In this document: positions 17,039-25,513 of the stretch, piece by piece
How positions within the stretch are numbered: position 1 is the stretch's first letter
Layout: each line of letters begins with the position of its first letter
Source of the DNA: Paenibacillus sp. DCT19
GTDB lineage: Bacteria > Bacillota > Bacilli > Paenibacillales > Paenibacillaceae
Length of the DNA stretch: 64,000 nucleotides
Reading direction: 5' to 3'
Assembly: GCF_003268635.1 (NCBI RefSeq)
Contig: NZ_CP029639.1
Coordinates: 1,189,501 to 1,253,500, forward strand
Position numbers and translations under genes: made by a program
The notes under the pieces: model-generated
The model's database searches: none
Told to the model about the DNA's origin: nothing
The model's input: only the letters and a program-made list of their open reading frames with translations

Positions 17039-18385
17039 TCAATAGATTATAGATGTCCAAATAAATAATGAAATTAGGCTAACAATTAGACTGATGGGTA
17101 CCACAATGATAGTAACTTTCATATACTGTTTCCAGGAGACTCGAATATGATGGGTCTTTAATATATACATCCAAATTAATGTTGCTAAGGTACCTATTGG
17201 TGTCAGCAAGGCTCCGATATCACTTCCCAGAATATTTGCAAGATACGCAAGATGCAGTTGAGATTCACTCAGTTGAAGATCAGTAACGGCAAAGGTTCCA
17301 ATCATGACAGAAGGCAAATTGTTGAACAGATTGGAAAGCAGAGTGAGCATTAGCCCTGACACAGCGATAATACTGGCATTTCCTCCTTCTATCATAGGTT
17401 TCATCCACTGAATAATGGATGCTGTCATTCCTGCTCGGTGAAGACTATCCACAATAACATAAATGCTGAAGGCAAAGAGTAGAATGTGCCAAGGTGTTTG
17501 TGTTATCACATCTTTGAGTCCAGTACGGGTACGGTACCAACGCACAATGAGCATGAGAATAACACCGGTGAGTGCGACAACTTCCATGCGTATACCGACT
17601 TGCTCAGCTAGAAAGTATCCTGCTCGGATAAATACAACGATGCCTATACAGACACGGAACAGCCACCAGTCTACTTTATTCTCCGTTTCATCGGTCTGTA
17701 GTGGATGATATCCTGAACCTGATGAAGATTGCAGGGATACAGGGAAGTGATGAATGACTTTGGGAATACTCCTGCGAAAATAATAGAATAAAAGTACGGT
17801 CATCACTATGATCGCAAGCATAGAAGGCACAAACATCATCTGAGTATACGTATTCAGATTTAAGCCTACCATTTGCAGAGCAATCAGATTAGCTAGATTA
17901 CTAAGGCCAATTGGCGCACTTGAAGCCGTAGCGATGAGCGCACCGGAGATCAGGTAGGGCAACTGTTGATGCATTTTCAAACGAAGGATGAAACAGATTC
18001 GAATAATAATCGGAGTTGTAATTAGAATACTGCCATCATTATTGAAGAAGATGGTCATGAGAAAACAAAGTAATAGAACTAGCCAGAACAATCGAAAGCC
18101 AGAACCTCTCGCTTTCTCAATCATATTCAAGGCGATCCAGCGAAAAAAACCGATGCTATCCAGGATAATTGACATTACAATGGTAGAGAGAATCGTTACG
18201 GCTGCACCAGATACGATTCCAAAGATTCCAACAATATGAGCATAGCTGCTCACTCCAGTTAAAATAAGAAGAAGGGCGCCAAGTGAGGTGGGGATGGATT
18301 CATTTAATCCACCAGGACGCCACATCAGGAAAATGACAGTGATGATAAATACCCCAAAGGTTAACCACATCTGGTAGTCCGACAT
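17039..18385 (-). CDS. ArsB/NhaD-superfamily ion permease
   Basis: A 448-residue protein with about 11-12 membrane helices. The motif FFNNDGSILITTPI (about residues 113-126) is the ion-transporter-superfamily signature seen in arsenite pumps (ArsB) and citrate/Na+ exchangers. A second half with FNNLPSVMIG repeats the N-N-x-P theme. ATG 18385 follows GGAGGTGA with a 10-nt spacer and directly abuts the stop of a 46-aa peptide gene (TAA-ATG). Arsenite is one candidate substrate, but no arsR or arsC is nearby; the setting among spore-coat genes suggests a different ion or metabolite. Confidence 0.8.
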   Translation of the reverse strand: MSDYQMWLTFGVFIITVIFLMWRPGGLNESIPTSLGALLLILTGVSSYAHIVGIFGIVSGAAVTILSTIVMSIILDSIGFFRWIALNMIEKARGSGFRLFWLVLLLCFLMTIFFNNDGSILITTPIIIRICFILRLKMHQQLPYLISGALIATASSAPIGLSNLANLIALQMVGLNLNTYTQMMFVPSMLAIIVMTVLLFYYFRRSIPKVIHHFPVSLQSSSGSGYHPLQTDETENKVDWWLFRVCIGIVVFIRAGYFLAEQVGIRMEVVALTGVILMLIVRWYRTRTGLKDVITQTPWHILLFAFSIYVIVDSLHRAGMTASIIQWMKPMIEGGNASIIAVSGLMLTLLSNLFNNLPSVMIGTFAVTDLQLSESQLHLAYLANILGSDIGALLTPIGTLATLIWMYILKTHHIRVSWKQYMKVTIIVVPISLIVSLISLFIWTSIIY

Positions 18386-18526
18386 TTACTGTGATTCACC
18401 TCCCAGGGGGAGAAGTCCGGACGAAGCTTGGAGTAGATGTTCATGGGATGGAGTGGTAGGTCTTCCGGGCGCAACGATCCAGTAAAAAGGCACACCAATT
18501 AAGACTAATGCAATGAAGATCAACAT
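18386..18526 (-). CDS. 46-residue single-pass membrane peptide upstream of the permease
   Basis: Minus-strand ATG at 18526 preceded by AGGGGGGAA. The frame reads M-L-I-F-I-A-L-V-L-I-G-V-P-F-Y-W-I-V-A-P, then a soluble tail rich in Pro, Ser and His, and stops with TAA at 18388-18386, exactly adjoining the ATG of the permease. This coupling, the ribosome site and the clean membrane helix support a real small gene. It may be an accessory subunit of the permease or a leader coupling its translation. No homologue is recognised. Confidence 0.55.
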   Translation of the reverse strand: MLIFIALVLIGVPFYWIVAPGRPTTPSHEHLLQASSGLLPLGGESQ

Positions 18527-18579
18527 GATAATTCCCCCCTTTAAGCTAGTAGATAACTTAAGAGATTAGTTTAGTTTGT

Positions 18580-19365
18580 TTAATTCTTTTTACCGCCAGA
18601 TTTGTTGCCACGGGATTTGTTCCCGCCTGACTTGTTGCCATGGGCGTGGTTCTCTTGAACCCGTTGTCCCTGAGAGCGATTGCCTTGATTGCTTCGCGAC
18701 TTGTTGCCATTGGATTTGTTCCCGCCTGACTTGTTGCCATGGGCTTGGTTCTCTTGAACCCGCTGTCCTTGGGAGCGATTGCCTTGATTGCTCCGAGACT
18801 TGTTGCCACTGGATTTATTCCCGCCAGACTTATTACTCTGGGCTTGATTTCCTTGGGAACGATTTCCACGGGACTGGTTGCCTTGAGCCGCCTGATTACC
18901 TTGAGCGGCTTGGTTTCCTTGACTTGTATTGTTATTGTTGTTGCCGCCACCACGTATGACGGATACAGATTTCACATGTTGTATCGGAATACGAACAATC
19001 TCCTGATTTTTCAAAGTTATGATCAATTGGTTCTGGTTGGCATCAGCCAGAATACCTTCGACTTTCTCAGGTCCTCCACGGTTGATCTGGACACGGCGGA
19101 AGCGGAGTGCCTGCATAACGCCCAGAAACGTGTTGGCGGGAATAGGGTTACCCATGGCTGTACTTCTGTTCCCACCGGAACGACCTGTATCTGTTATGCT
19201 TTTGACATGTGTTTCATTAACGTAGACGATCCCTTCTTTACATTTTATTGCCATATAGTCCCAGCGTACGTCCGTCAGTGTACCTTGTACTGAATCAGGT
19301 CCTCCCCGGTTAACCTTAATTTCTCTTCCCAACAAACCTCTCATTCCTTCACCATTCATAGACAT
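18580..19365 (-). CDS. cotB: CotB-like spore coat protein with repetitive C-terminal tail
   Basis: A 261-residue protein. Two N-terminal modules carry the CotB signature: V-N-R-G-G-P-D-S-V-Q-G-T-L-T-D-V...H-V-K-S-I-T (about 15-60) and I-N-R-G-G-P-E-K-V-E-G-I-L-A-D-A...H-V-K-S-V-S (about 93-137). Bacillus CotB has three such modules. The tail (about 140-261) is low-complexity Gly/Asn/Lys/Ser/Gln with two near-identical 33-residue repeats. ATG 19365 follows GGAAGGGG. In Bacillus, CotH phosphorylates serines in the CotB and CotG tails; here a CotH-type gene is divergent from this one, and the Ser/Lys-rich tail is a plausible substrate. Confidence 0.8.
   Translation of the reverse strand: MSMNGEGMRGLLGREIKVNRGGPDSVQGTLTDVRWDYMAIKCKEGIVYVNETHVKSITDTGRSGGNRSTAMGNPIPANTFLGVMQALRFRRVQINRGGPEKVEGILADANQNQLIITLKNQEIVRIPIQHVKSVSVIRGGGNNNNNTSQGNQAAQGNQAAQGNQSRGNRSQGNQAQSNKSGGNKSSGNKSRSNQGNRSQGQRVQENQAHGNKSGGNKSNGNKSRSNQGNRSQGQRVQENHAHGNKSGGNKSRGNKSGGKKN
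18632..18829 (-). repeat. 99-bp tandem repeat in the CotB tail
   Basis: Two 99-bp units, 18632-18730 and 18731-18829, differ at only a few positions and encode 33-residue repeats (N-K-S-G-G-N-K-S...Q-E-N). A partial third unit lies at 18602-18631. The length is a multiple of 3, so the frame is kept. Confidence 0.9.
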
Positions 19366-19722
19366 TGTGTTTTACCCCTTCCATGATATAAGTTCAGATG
19401 GACAAAAATGGTGGATGTGATCGTGATCCCTTCCATTTGTCATTCGTGTCTGTCTGTAGTTTAAGCATATGTGACATGCTTCTTGGAGGGACTAGCCGGG
19501 AATCTATTTTTATACTATTTTGGCTATAATCTATGAAATTGAATGTATACTTATAGATTAATATCACCTCTAACTTCACAGTCTTAGATGTGATGCTGGA
19601 GGTGAAGCTGGAGGTAATACATACAGGACTATGCATTCGCCCGTACGATTTTCTGTTTTTCTGCATAGGATGAGATAAAGACCTACGGGCGAATCTCACA
19701 GGTACTCGAAAGGCGGATGGAA
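19366..19722. promoter_or_regulatory. Divergent cotB/cotH control region with inverted repeat
   Basis: This 357-bp gap should hold the promoters for both coat genes. It contains a perfect 11-bp inverted repeat, ATTCGCCCGTA (19635-19645) and TACGGGCGAAT (19684-19694), just before the cotH ribosome site. Inside its loop, AC (19645-19646), 17 bases, then CATAGGATG (19664-19672) resembles a late mother-cell sigma-K promoter (mAC-N16/17-CATAnnnTA). This reading is tentative. Confidence 0.4.
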
Positions 19723-20774
19723 ATGGCTTTACCTGTCTACCATATCAGCTTGTCTACAACCGAATATCAACAGTTAACCTCCAATATATGGTCAGATACG
19801 TTTGTGAACAGCACGATGAAGATGGATGGCAAGCAGATTCCGATCCGGATTCGTTACCGAGGGGGCATACACGCGGTTATGCCAAAAAATCATTTGAGAT
19901 TCGCACTGCTAGCCGAACGTATCACTTTAATGCAGAGTACGATGATCCTTCGCTCATTCGCAATGCGCTTTCTTTTCGCTTTTTTGAGTCGATCCGGGTG
20001 CCTGCTCCATCTACCAAGCACTGCGTTTTATACTTGAACGGACAGCTTCTGGGAGTATACCTAAGAATCGAAGGTGTAAAATCCTTCTTTTTTCGCCAAC
20101 GGAAAATTCCCGTACGTAGTATCTTTTACGCGGTGAATGACCATGCTGGTTTTACATTAAATTCGGATTCCTCTTCAACAAGCACCAATCTATTATCCGG
20201 ATACAGCTTAATTCGGGGCAAAGATGTGGATCGCACAAGGTTAAGTACCTTTGTTCGACAGTTGAACACAAAGTCCAGACTGGAATTGTATCGTTTTTTA
20301 CAGACAAGGGTGGATACGGACAACTATTTGCGCTGGTTAAGTGGAGCTGTGCTTACTGGGAACTTTGACGGATTTCATCAAAATTACACATGGTATGAGA
20401 AAATCAAAAGCGGGAAATATGGTATCTTACCTTGGGATTATGAGGGTACTTGGGGGAGGAACTGTTATGGAACGCGAGTTGACTCCAATCTTGTTCGTAT
20501 TCAAGGCTATAACAAACTTACCGGACGACTGCTGGCATTCCGCAGTTTCCGTCAACAATACAAGAAACTGATGCAGCAACACCTATCGAGTGTTTTTACA
20601 GAGCAGAAAATTATGCCCATCGTGAATCGACTACACCATGAAATTTTCGAAGAAGTCGAGCAAGATCCTTATATGAAATGGCCTATGGATGTGTTTGCTG
20701 ATGAACCCGAGAGAATTCGTACCTACGTGGCAGAACGGCGGGAATATCTCCATGAGAAGCTACATCAGTTGTGA
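19723..20774 (+). pseudogene. cotH: CotH-family spore coat kinase, split by a one-base frameshift
   Basis: The frame from ATG 19723 (AAAGG at 19709-19713) reads M-A-L-P-V-Y-H-I-S-L-S...I-P-I-R-I-R-Y-R-G-G. Adding one G to the run at 19861-19865 joins it to the downstream frame, which gives the CotH core: R-G-G-H-T-R-G-Y-A-K-K-S-F-E-I (the Lys-containing nucleotide-binding region), then D-N-Y-L-R-W...G-N-F-D-G-F-H-Q-N-Y and I-L-P-W-D-Y-E-G-T-W-G-R-N, the catalytic and metal-binding Asp segments. The joined protein is about 350 residues, as in Bacillus CotH (a protein kinase of the coat that phosphorylates CotB/CotG). As written, the start and catalytic part are in different frames. Confidence 0.8.
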
Positions 20775-20790
20775 GCATACGAACCGCTTG

Positions 20791-20814
20791 GGAAGGGCAT
20801 ACCTTCCTTTTTTT
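20791..20814 (+). terminator. Terminator after cotH
   Basis: GGAAGG / CCTTCC stem, 5-nt loop, seven T. Confidence 0.8.
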
Positions 20815-20952
20815 GCGTTAAAAAAGAGGGGAAGACTATTTCTTGCAGAAAAGTAGGGTAATAAGAATAGAAGCAGGATTGTAAAATACGTTATAATAAC
20901 CATATATGTACATAGGAAATGATTACATAGTGGGCAAAGTGGAGAAAACAAC

Positions 20953-20994
20953 ATGTCTAATGGAGGCTCTGAACTGAATAGGATAGCGGTTTAG
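20953..20994 (+). CDS. Possible 13-residue leader peptide of the ABC exporter operon
   Basis: ATG 20953 follows GGAG (20941-20944) with 8-nt spacing and encodes M-S-N-G-G-S-E-L-N-R-I-A-V then TAG. The frame overlaps a hairpin whose arms are GGAGGCTCT (20962-20970) and AGAGCGCTCC (20993-21002, one bulged G); the leader stop codon falls on the 3' arm. Bacillus bmrB, a leader peptide before the heterodimeric exporter bmrCD, is a precedent. No T run follows, so any control would be at translation or through an alternative fold. Confidence 0.35.
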   Translation: MSNGGSELNRIAV

Positions 20995-21019
20995 AGCGCT
21001 CCGAGCCGGAGGAATACTT

Positions 21020-22825
21020 ATGATCAAGCTGTTGTACTATTTGAAGAAGTACCGAGTTGCCGCCATTGCTGCCCTGGTCATGATGTTGATTGAGCTTGCA
21101 GTGGAGCTGGCTCAGCCGTATCTCATCTCGAAGATTATCGATAACGGCATACAGGAAGGGAATCTGTCCGTCGTCTGGTTTTGGGGCGGAGTGCTCGTGG
21201 CGAGTGCGGTTGTGGCTTTTGCTGCCGGGATTGCCAGTTCGTTTTTTGCATCCCATGCGAGCTTAGGATTCGGATACGATCTGCGGGAGAAGCTGTATGA
21301 TAAAGTGCAAGCGTTCTCTTACGCCGTTTTCAATCGTTTCGCCACCTCATCGCTCATTACCCGCTTAACAGGGGACGTTACCCAGGTTCAGGATACCGTC
21401 TTCATGAGTCTACGCTTCATGACGCGTGTGCCTCTGGTCGTGATTGGTAGCATGATTATGGCCGTAGTTGTTAATCCGCGATTGGGTCTGCTGCTGGTCG
21501 TTATGGTGCCTGTGTTGCTTGTTGTCGTGGTCTGGATGATCAAAAAGGCAGCGCTGCTGTTCCGCAATGTGCAGCGCAGATTGGATGCCGTCAACGGAGT
21601 CATCCAGGAGAATCTGACAGGCATTCGGCTGATCCGTGTCTTCGTGCGGATGGGCCATGAGATTGAACGCTTTGCCGGCTTCAGCGGCAAGCTGATGAAA
21701 GGCACGATCTCCGCGCTACGCTTAACGGAGACGACGATGCCGTTCATGCTGCTCATGATGAACGGTTGCATTATCGCTGTGTTATGGTTCGGGCGAGCAG
21801 ATATTAACTCGGGCAGTGCAACTGTGGGTGAAGTGGTTGCTGTCATTAACTACCTGCTTCGTACCATTGGGGCAATGTCTGCACTATCGTGGATTCTCGT
21901 GACATTCTCCCGAGCAAGCGCTTCAGCACAGCGGCTGAATGAAGTCTTTGAAACGGAGGACGATTCAGAGTCGGCTCAGAAGTCAGCGAATTCATTTTCT
22001 ACAGAATCAGGACAGTCTGCATCAGCAGCAGAACAAGGAATATCCATGTTGACTCCAAAACAACAGTCAATACAAGGTGCGGTTGAGTTTAAGAATGTTG
22101 GCTTTCACTATCCGAACAGTGATATTACGGTACTTGAAAATATCTCGTTCTCTGCTCGCCAAGGTGAGCGCATTGCCATTATGGGAGCGACAGGCTCAGG
22201 CAAGTCTTCACTTGTACAGTTAATTCCAAGACTATACACGGAGGACACGGGTCAGATCCGGATTGATGGTACCAACGCAGAACGTTTGGATACCTCGTTG
22301 CTGCGTGGGGCAATCGGTTATGTTCCACAGGAGGTTGTCCTATTCACGGGGTCTGTCCGTGATAATATCGCTTGGGGCAGAGAGGATGCTACGCTCGCTG
22401 AGATTCAAGAAGCCGCCAAGCGTGCTCAGATTCATGAAACGATTGAGAAATTGCCGAATGGTTATGATACACAGTTAGGTCAACGCGGCGTTAACCTGTC
22501 GGGTGGACAGAAGCAACGTTTATCCATTGCAAGGGCACTAATTCGTCGTCCAAGTATTCTGATTTTGGATGACAGTACAAGTGCACTGGATGTGGCAACA
22601 GAAGCAAGGTTATTGGATGCACTGGAGGAGCTATCGTGCACAACCTTTATCATTACACAGAAGATTAGCTCCACAACCTCGGCCGATCTAATTCTGCTGC
22701 TGGATGATGGGCGTCTAATCGGGCAAGGTAAACATGAAGATCTGATGGATTCATCGGAATTGTACCGTCGCATCTATCAATCACAATATGGGGAGGGCAC
22801 GCCGCATGTTCAAAGCATTCATTGA
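21020..22825 (+). CDS. Heterodimeric ABC exporter half, degenerate-site subunit (YfiB-like)
   Basis: A 601-residue protein: six membrane helices (about 1-320), then a nucleotide-binding domain with Walker A GATGSGKSS, signature LSGGQKQR and Walker B LILDDSTSALD. The catalytic Glu after Walker B is Asp and the switch His is Gln (FIITQKIS), so this ATP site is degenerate, as expected for one subunit of a heterodimeric exporter. ATG 21020 lies behind GGAGGA. It overlaps the second subunit by 20 bases. The likely role is export of drugs, peptides or lipids. An acidic/serine-rich insert (about 310-345) links the domains. Confidence 0.9.
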   Translation: MIKLLYYLKKYRVAAIAALVMMLIELAVELAQPYLISKIIDNGIQEGNLSVVWFWGGVLVASAVVAFAAGIASSFFASHASLGFGYDLREKLYDKVQAFSYAVFNRFATSSLITRLTGDVTQVQDTVFMSLRFMTRVPLVVIGSMIMAVVVNPRLGLLLVVMVPVLLVVVVWMIKKAALLFRNVQRRLDAVNGVIQENLTGIRLIRVFVRMGHEIERFAGFSGKLMKGTISALRLTETTMPFMLLMMNGCIIAVLWFGRADINSGSATVGEVVAVINYLLRTIGAMSALSWILVTFSRASASAQRLNEVFETEDDSESAQKSANSFSTESGQSASAAEQGISMLTPKQQSIQGAVEFKNVGFHYPNSDITVLENISFSARQGERIAIMGATGSGKSSLVQLIPRLYTEDTGQIRIDGTNAERLDTSLLRGAIGYVPQEVVLFTGSVRDNIAWGREDATLAEIQEAAKRAQIHETIEKLPNGYDTQLGQRGVNLSGGQKQRLSIARALIRRPSILILDDSTSALDVATEARLLDALEELSCTTFIITQKISSTTSADLILLLDDGRLIGQGKHEDLMDSSELYRRIYQSQYGEGTPHVQSIH

Positions 22826-24644
22826 ACCCTTCCGTCAACCGCCACCACCGCTTGATCCTGCAACGCTCAAAGGCGGCGGCTCTAAGCCGAAGGCAAGGGC
22901 GAAGAATTGGTCAGGTACATTGGGGCGGATCTGGACGTATCTTGCACGCCGCAAAGTGAAGCTCTCACTGGTGCTACTGATGGTATTTGCAAGCTCAGCA
23001 CTTGCGTTGCTCGGGCCATATATGGTGGGCGTCGCAGTGGATAGCTTTATGGATGGAGAATCAACCAGCGCTAGTTGGACCAGGTTCCTGCTTGGACTGG
23101 TTGCGGTGTATGTACTGTTCTCCCTGACATCTTGGCTGCAAAATATATGGATGATCGAAATCGCACAGGAGACGGTATATCGTATGCGGTATGACCTGTT
23201 CTCCCACCTGCACAAATTGCCCATTCCATTCTTCGGCAAACGTCAGCAAGGTGAGATTATGAGTCGGGTTACGAATGATATCGAGAATGTTAGCGGTACA
23301 TTGAACAGCTCGGCCATTCAGATTTTTTCAAGTATATTAACACTACTGGGAACGTTTGGTGTCATGCTCTGGCTGAGTCCACTGCTGACCTTGCTTACGT
23401 TTATCGTCGTGCCGCTTATGGCTCTTGGCATGCGCTGGATTACGCGTCGAACAGGGCCACTTTTCAAGGAGCGGCAGCGTAATCTGGGTGAACTGAATGG
23501 ATATATTGAAGAGACGTTATCTGGTCAGCGGATCATTAAAGCATTTTCACAAGAGGAACGGGTCATTCGTGGGTTTGAGGAGCGAAATACTCGAATCCGG
23601 ATTTCCGGCTTCTGGGCGCAGACCATCTCGGGTTTTATACCGAAGCTGATGAACGGACTCAACAACCTGAGCTTCGCCATTGTAGCAGGGATCGGCGGTA
23701 TTCTGGCGATTCAAGGTACGGTTACTGTGGGGATCATCATCATTTTCGTCGAATATGCTCGTCAATTCACACGTCCGCTGAACGATCTAGCGAATCAGTG
23801 GAATACGTTATTGTCGGCTATAGCCGGAGCGGAGCGTGTATTTGAAGTGCTGGATGAAGATGAAGAAGCGAAGGATGAGGGTGCAGCGGTATCGCTTGAG
23901 AAGGTGGAGGGAGCGGTACGTTTTGACCGGGTTTCCTTTGGATACGATGAAGGTCGTAACATTTTGCATGAGATTAGTTTTGAGGCGAAGCCGGGAGAGA
24001 TGATTGCGTTAGTAGGCCCAACTGGGGCAGGCAAAACCACGCTAATTCAGCTATTGTCCCGCTTCTATGATCCAACGGCGGGTACGCTGACAGTGGATGA
24101 ACGGGATCTCACAACCATTCGCCGAGAGAATCTGCGTTCTCATATGGCATTTGTTCTTCAGGATTCATTCCTGTTTCAAGGGACGATTCGGGAAAATATT
24201 CGCTTCGGCCGTCTGGATGCATCAGACGAAGAGGTGGAGATTGCCTCCAAACTAGCCAATGCGCATTCCTTTATTACGCGAATGAAGGGTGGTTATGACA
24301 AAGTGCTCCAGGCCGATGGCAGCGGCATCAGTCAAGGACAGAAGCAACTGCTTGCCATCGCACGTGCGATTCTGGCCGACCCATCCATTCTTGTACTTGA
24401 TGAGGCGACAAGTAGTATTGATACCGTTACAGAGATCAAAATTCAGGAAGGGCTGCAACGTCTGATGCAGGGGCGTACCAGCTTTGTCATTGCTCACAGG
24501 CTGAACACAATCCGCCAAGCAGACCGGATTCTAGTGCTGAAGGATGGACATCTGCTGGAACAAGGCTCGCATGACGTCTTGCTGGAGCAAGGCGGCTTCT
24601 ACAGCGAGCTGTATTACAGTCAGTTACGCAAGAAAGCACAGTAA
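22806..24644 (+). CDS. Heterodimeric ABC exporter half, catalytic subunit (YfiC-like)
   Basis: ATG 22806, 8 bases after GGGGAGGG inside the upstream gene, gives a 612-residue protein. It has an N-terminal proline-rich stretch (RQPPPPLDP), six membrane helices, then Walker A GPTGAGKTT, Walker B LVLDEATSSID with the catalytic Glu, and switch His (FVIAHRLNT). The signature here is ISQGQKQ, a variant of LSGGQ seen in this class. Together with the 21020-22825 protein it forms an asymmetric exporter with one strong ATP site. Substrate unknown. Confidence 0.92.
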   Translation: MFKAFIEPFRQPPPPLDPATLKGGGSKPKARAKNWSGTLGRIWTYLARRKVKLSLVLLMVFASSALALLGPYMVGVAVDSFMDGESTSASWTRFLLGLVAVYVLFSLTSWLQNIWMIEIAQETVYRMRYDLFSHLHKLPIPFFGKRQQGEIMSRVTNDIENVSGTLNSSAIQIFSSILTLLGTFGVMLWLSPLLTLLTFIVVPLMALGMRWITRRTGPLFKERQRNLGELNGYIEETLSGQRIIKAFSQEERVIRGFEERNTRIRISGFWAQTISGFIPKLMNGLNNLSFAIVAGIGGILAIQGTVTVGIIIIFVEYARQFTRPLNDLANQWNTLLSAIAGAERVFEVLDEDEEAKDEGAAVSLEKVEGAVRFDRVSFGYDEGRNILHEISFEAKPGEMIALVGPTGAGKTTLIQLLSRFYDPTAGTLTVDERDLTTIRRENLRSHMAFVLQDSFLFQGTIRENIRFGRLDASDEEVEIASKLANAHSFITRMKGGYDKVLQADGSGISQGQKQLLAIARAILADPSILVLDEATSSIDTVTEIKIQEGLQRLMQGRTSFVIAHRLNTIRQADRILVLKDGHLLEQGSHDVLLEQGGFYSELYYSQLRKKAQ

Positions 24645-24754
24645 TAGCTGGGTGAGTCATGGGCATTCTCGGATACGTCTCCTTGGTACCACAGGAGCTC
24701 AACGGGATGACTCATGATTACAGTAAGTGCAACCGAATGAAGGGATATACAGAA

Positions 24755-24783
24755 ACGGACATCTATATGGGTGTCCGTTTTTC
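24755..24783 (+). terminator. Terminator after the ABC exporter
   Basis: ACGGACA pairs with TGTCCGT around a 10-nt loop and is followed by TTTTTC. An upstream inverted repeat (TGAGTCAT/ATGACTCA, about 24651-24718) surrounds non-coding sequence. Confidence 0.8.
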
Positions 24784-24872
24784 TTTATGGATCGTATGGA
24801 CGTATTTGTTTAATTGATTGTTTTATTACCTAACACACGCATGCTCATATGATTAATGAATTAATACGATGC

Positions 24873-24901
24873 TTGACAGCAAAACGGAGTGGATGTATAT
24901 T
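24873..24901 (+). promoter_or_regulatory. Sigma-A promoter of the MarR gene
   Basis: TTGACA (24873-24878), 17-bp spacer, TATATT (24896-24901): a near-consensus promoter. Confidence 0.75.
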
Positions 24902-24915
24902 TAGCTCACGAACAC

Positions 24916-24927
24916 TTAGATATCTAA
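24916..24927. promoter_or_regulatory. Palindromic operator, MarR gene
   Basis: TTAGATATCTAA is a perfect 12-bp palindrome about 15 bp downstream of the -10 box. A related palindrome lies in front of the MATE gene, suggesting binding by the MarR protein. Confidence 0.55.
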
Positions 24928-24962
24928 CTTTAAGATGTTATACAAAGGGGAGGAGAGTTCTC

Positions 24963-25385
24963 TTGCGGAAAGATACGCCATATTCGGATCTATTTCAAAC
25001 GATTGGAATCAAGATCAAACGCAAAGCCGATGATCAAGTGAACGAGTTAGGGCTTAATGCTCAACAAGGTCGAATCATCGGATATATCTATGAACATCAG
25101 GATAACGGGTTGATTCAGAAAAACCTAGCTGAGACATTCAACCGGCGGGATGCAACGATTACGAGTATGCTGAAAGGCTTGGAGAAGAACGGGTATATTG
25201 AGCGGAAGATTCCTTCAGATAATGAGCGACAGAAGAACTTATACGTCTTGCCTAAGGGCGAGCAAGTCATTCAAGATGTAACCCAGATGTTTGCCAAAGT
25301 TGAGCACGAGATTGTGGCAAGTTTGACCGAGGAAGAACAGGCAACATTGATGCAGTTATTGACCAAGGTTAATCAGAACCTCTAA
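24963..25385 (+). CDS. MarR-family transcriptional regulator
   Basis: TTG 24963, preceded by GGGGAGGAG, gives a 140-residue protein, the normal MarR length; the longer frame from 24849 would include the promoter. Winged-helix motifs: LNAQQGRIIGYIYEH, then LIQKNLAETFNRRDATITSMLKGLEKNGYIERK (recognition helix and wing; quoted here as landmark residues NRRDATITSML). The C-terminal helix provides the dimer. It probably represses itself and the adjacent MATE pump through the TTAGA-N2-TCTAA palindromes, with release by a pump substrate. The effector is unknown. Confidence 0.88.
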   Translation: MRKDTPYSDLFQTIGIKIKRKADDQVNELGLNAQQGRIIGYIYEHQDNGLIQKNLAETFNRRDATITSMLKGLEKNGYIERKIPSDNERQKNLYVLPKGEQVIQDVTQMFAKVEHEIVASLTEEEQATLMQLLTKVNQNL

Positions 25386-25430
25386 GAGGGCTGATGTACT
25401 GAGCAGGATTAACTGCTCATATTCAAATAG

Positions 25431-25442
25431 TTAGAATTCGAA
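25431..25442. promoter_or_regulatory. Imperfect copy of the MarR operator
   Basis: TTAGAATTCGAA resembles TTAGA-N2-TCTAA with one arm altered; it lies about 120 bp before the MATE start. Confidence 0.35.
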
Positions 25443-25513
25443 CAGTTTAGGTTCTATTGGTCAATGTGCCAACGTTGGTTGGTAACACTTGAGTATCTTT
25501 TTTGCTGTAAAAC

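Noticed and set aside
18602..18829. Regularly repeated units that could suggest a CRISPR array
   Set aside because: The 99-bp repeats are adjacent, in frame and coding, with no spacers.
18558..19293. Long frames on both strands over the CotB-like gene
   Set aside because: The low-complexity repeats keep alternative frames open; only the minus-strand CotB frame gives the conserved R-G-G-P modules and has a ribosome site.
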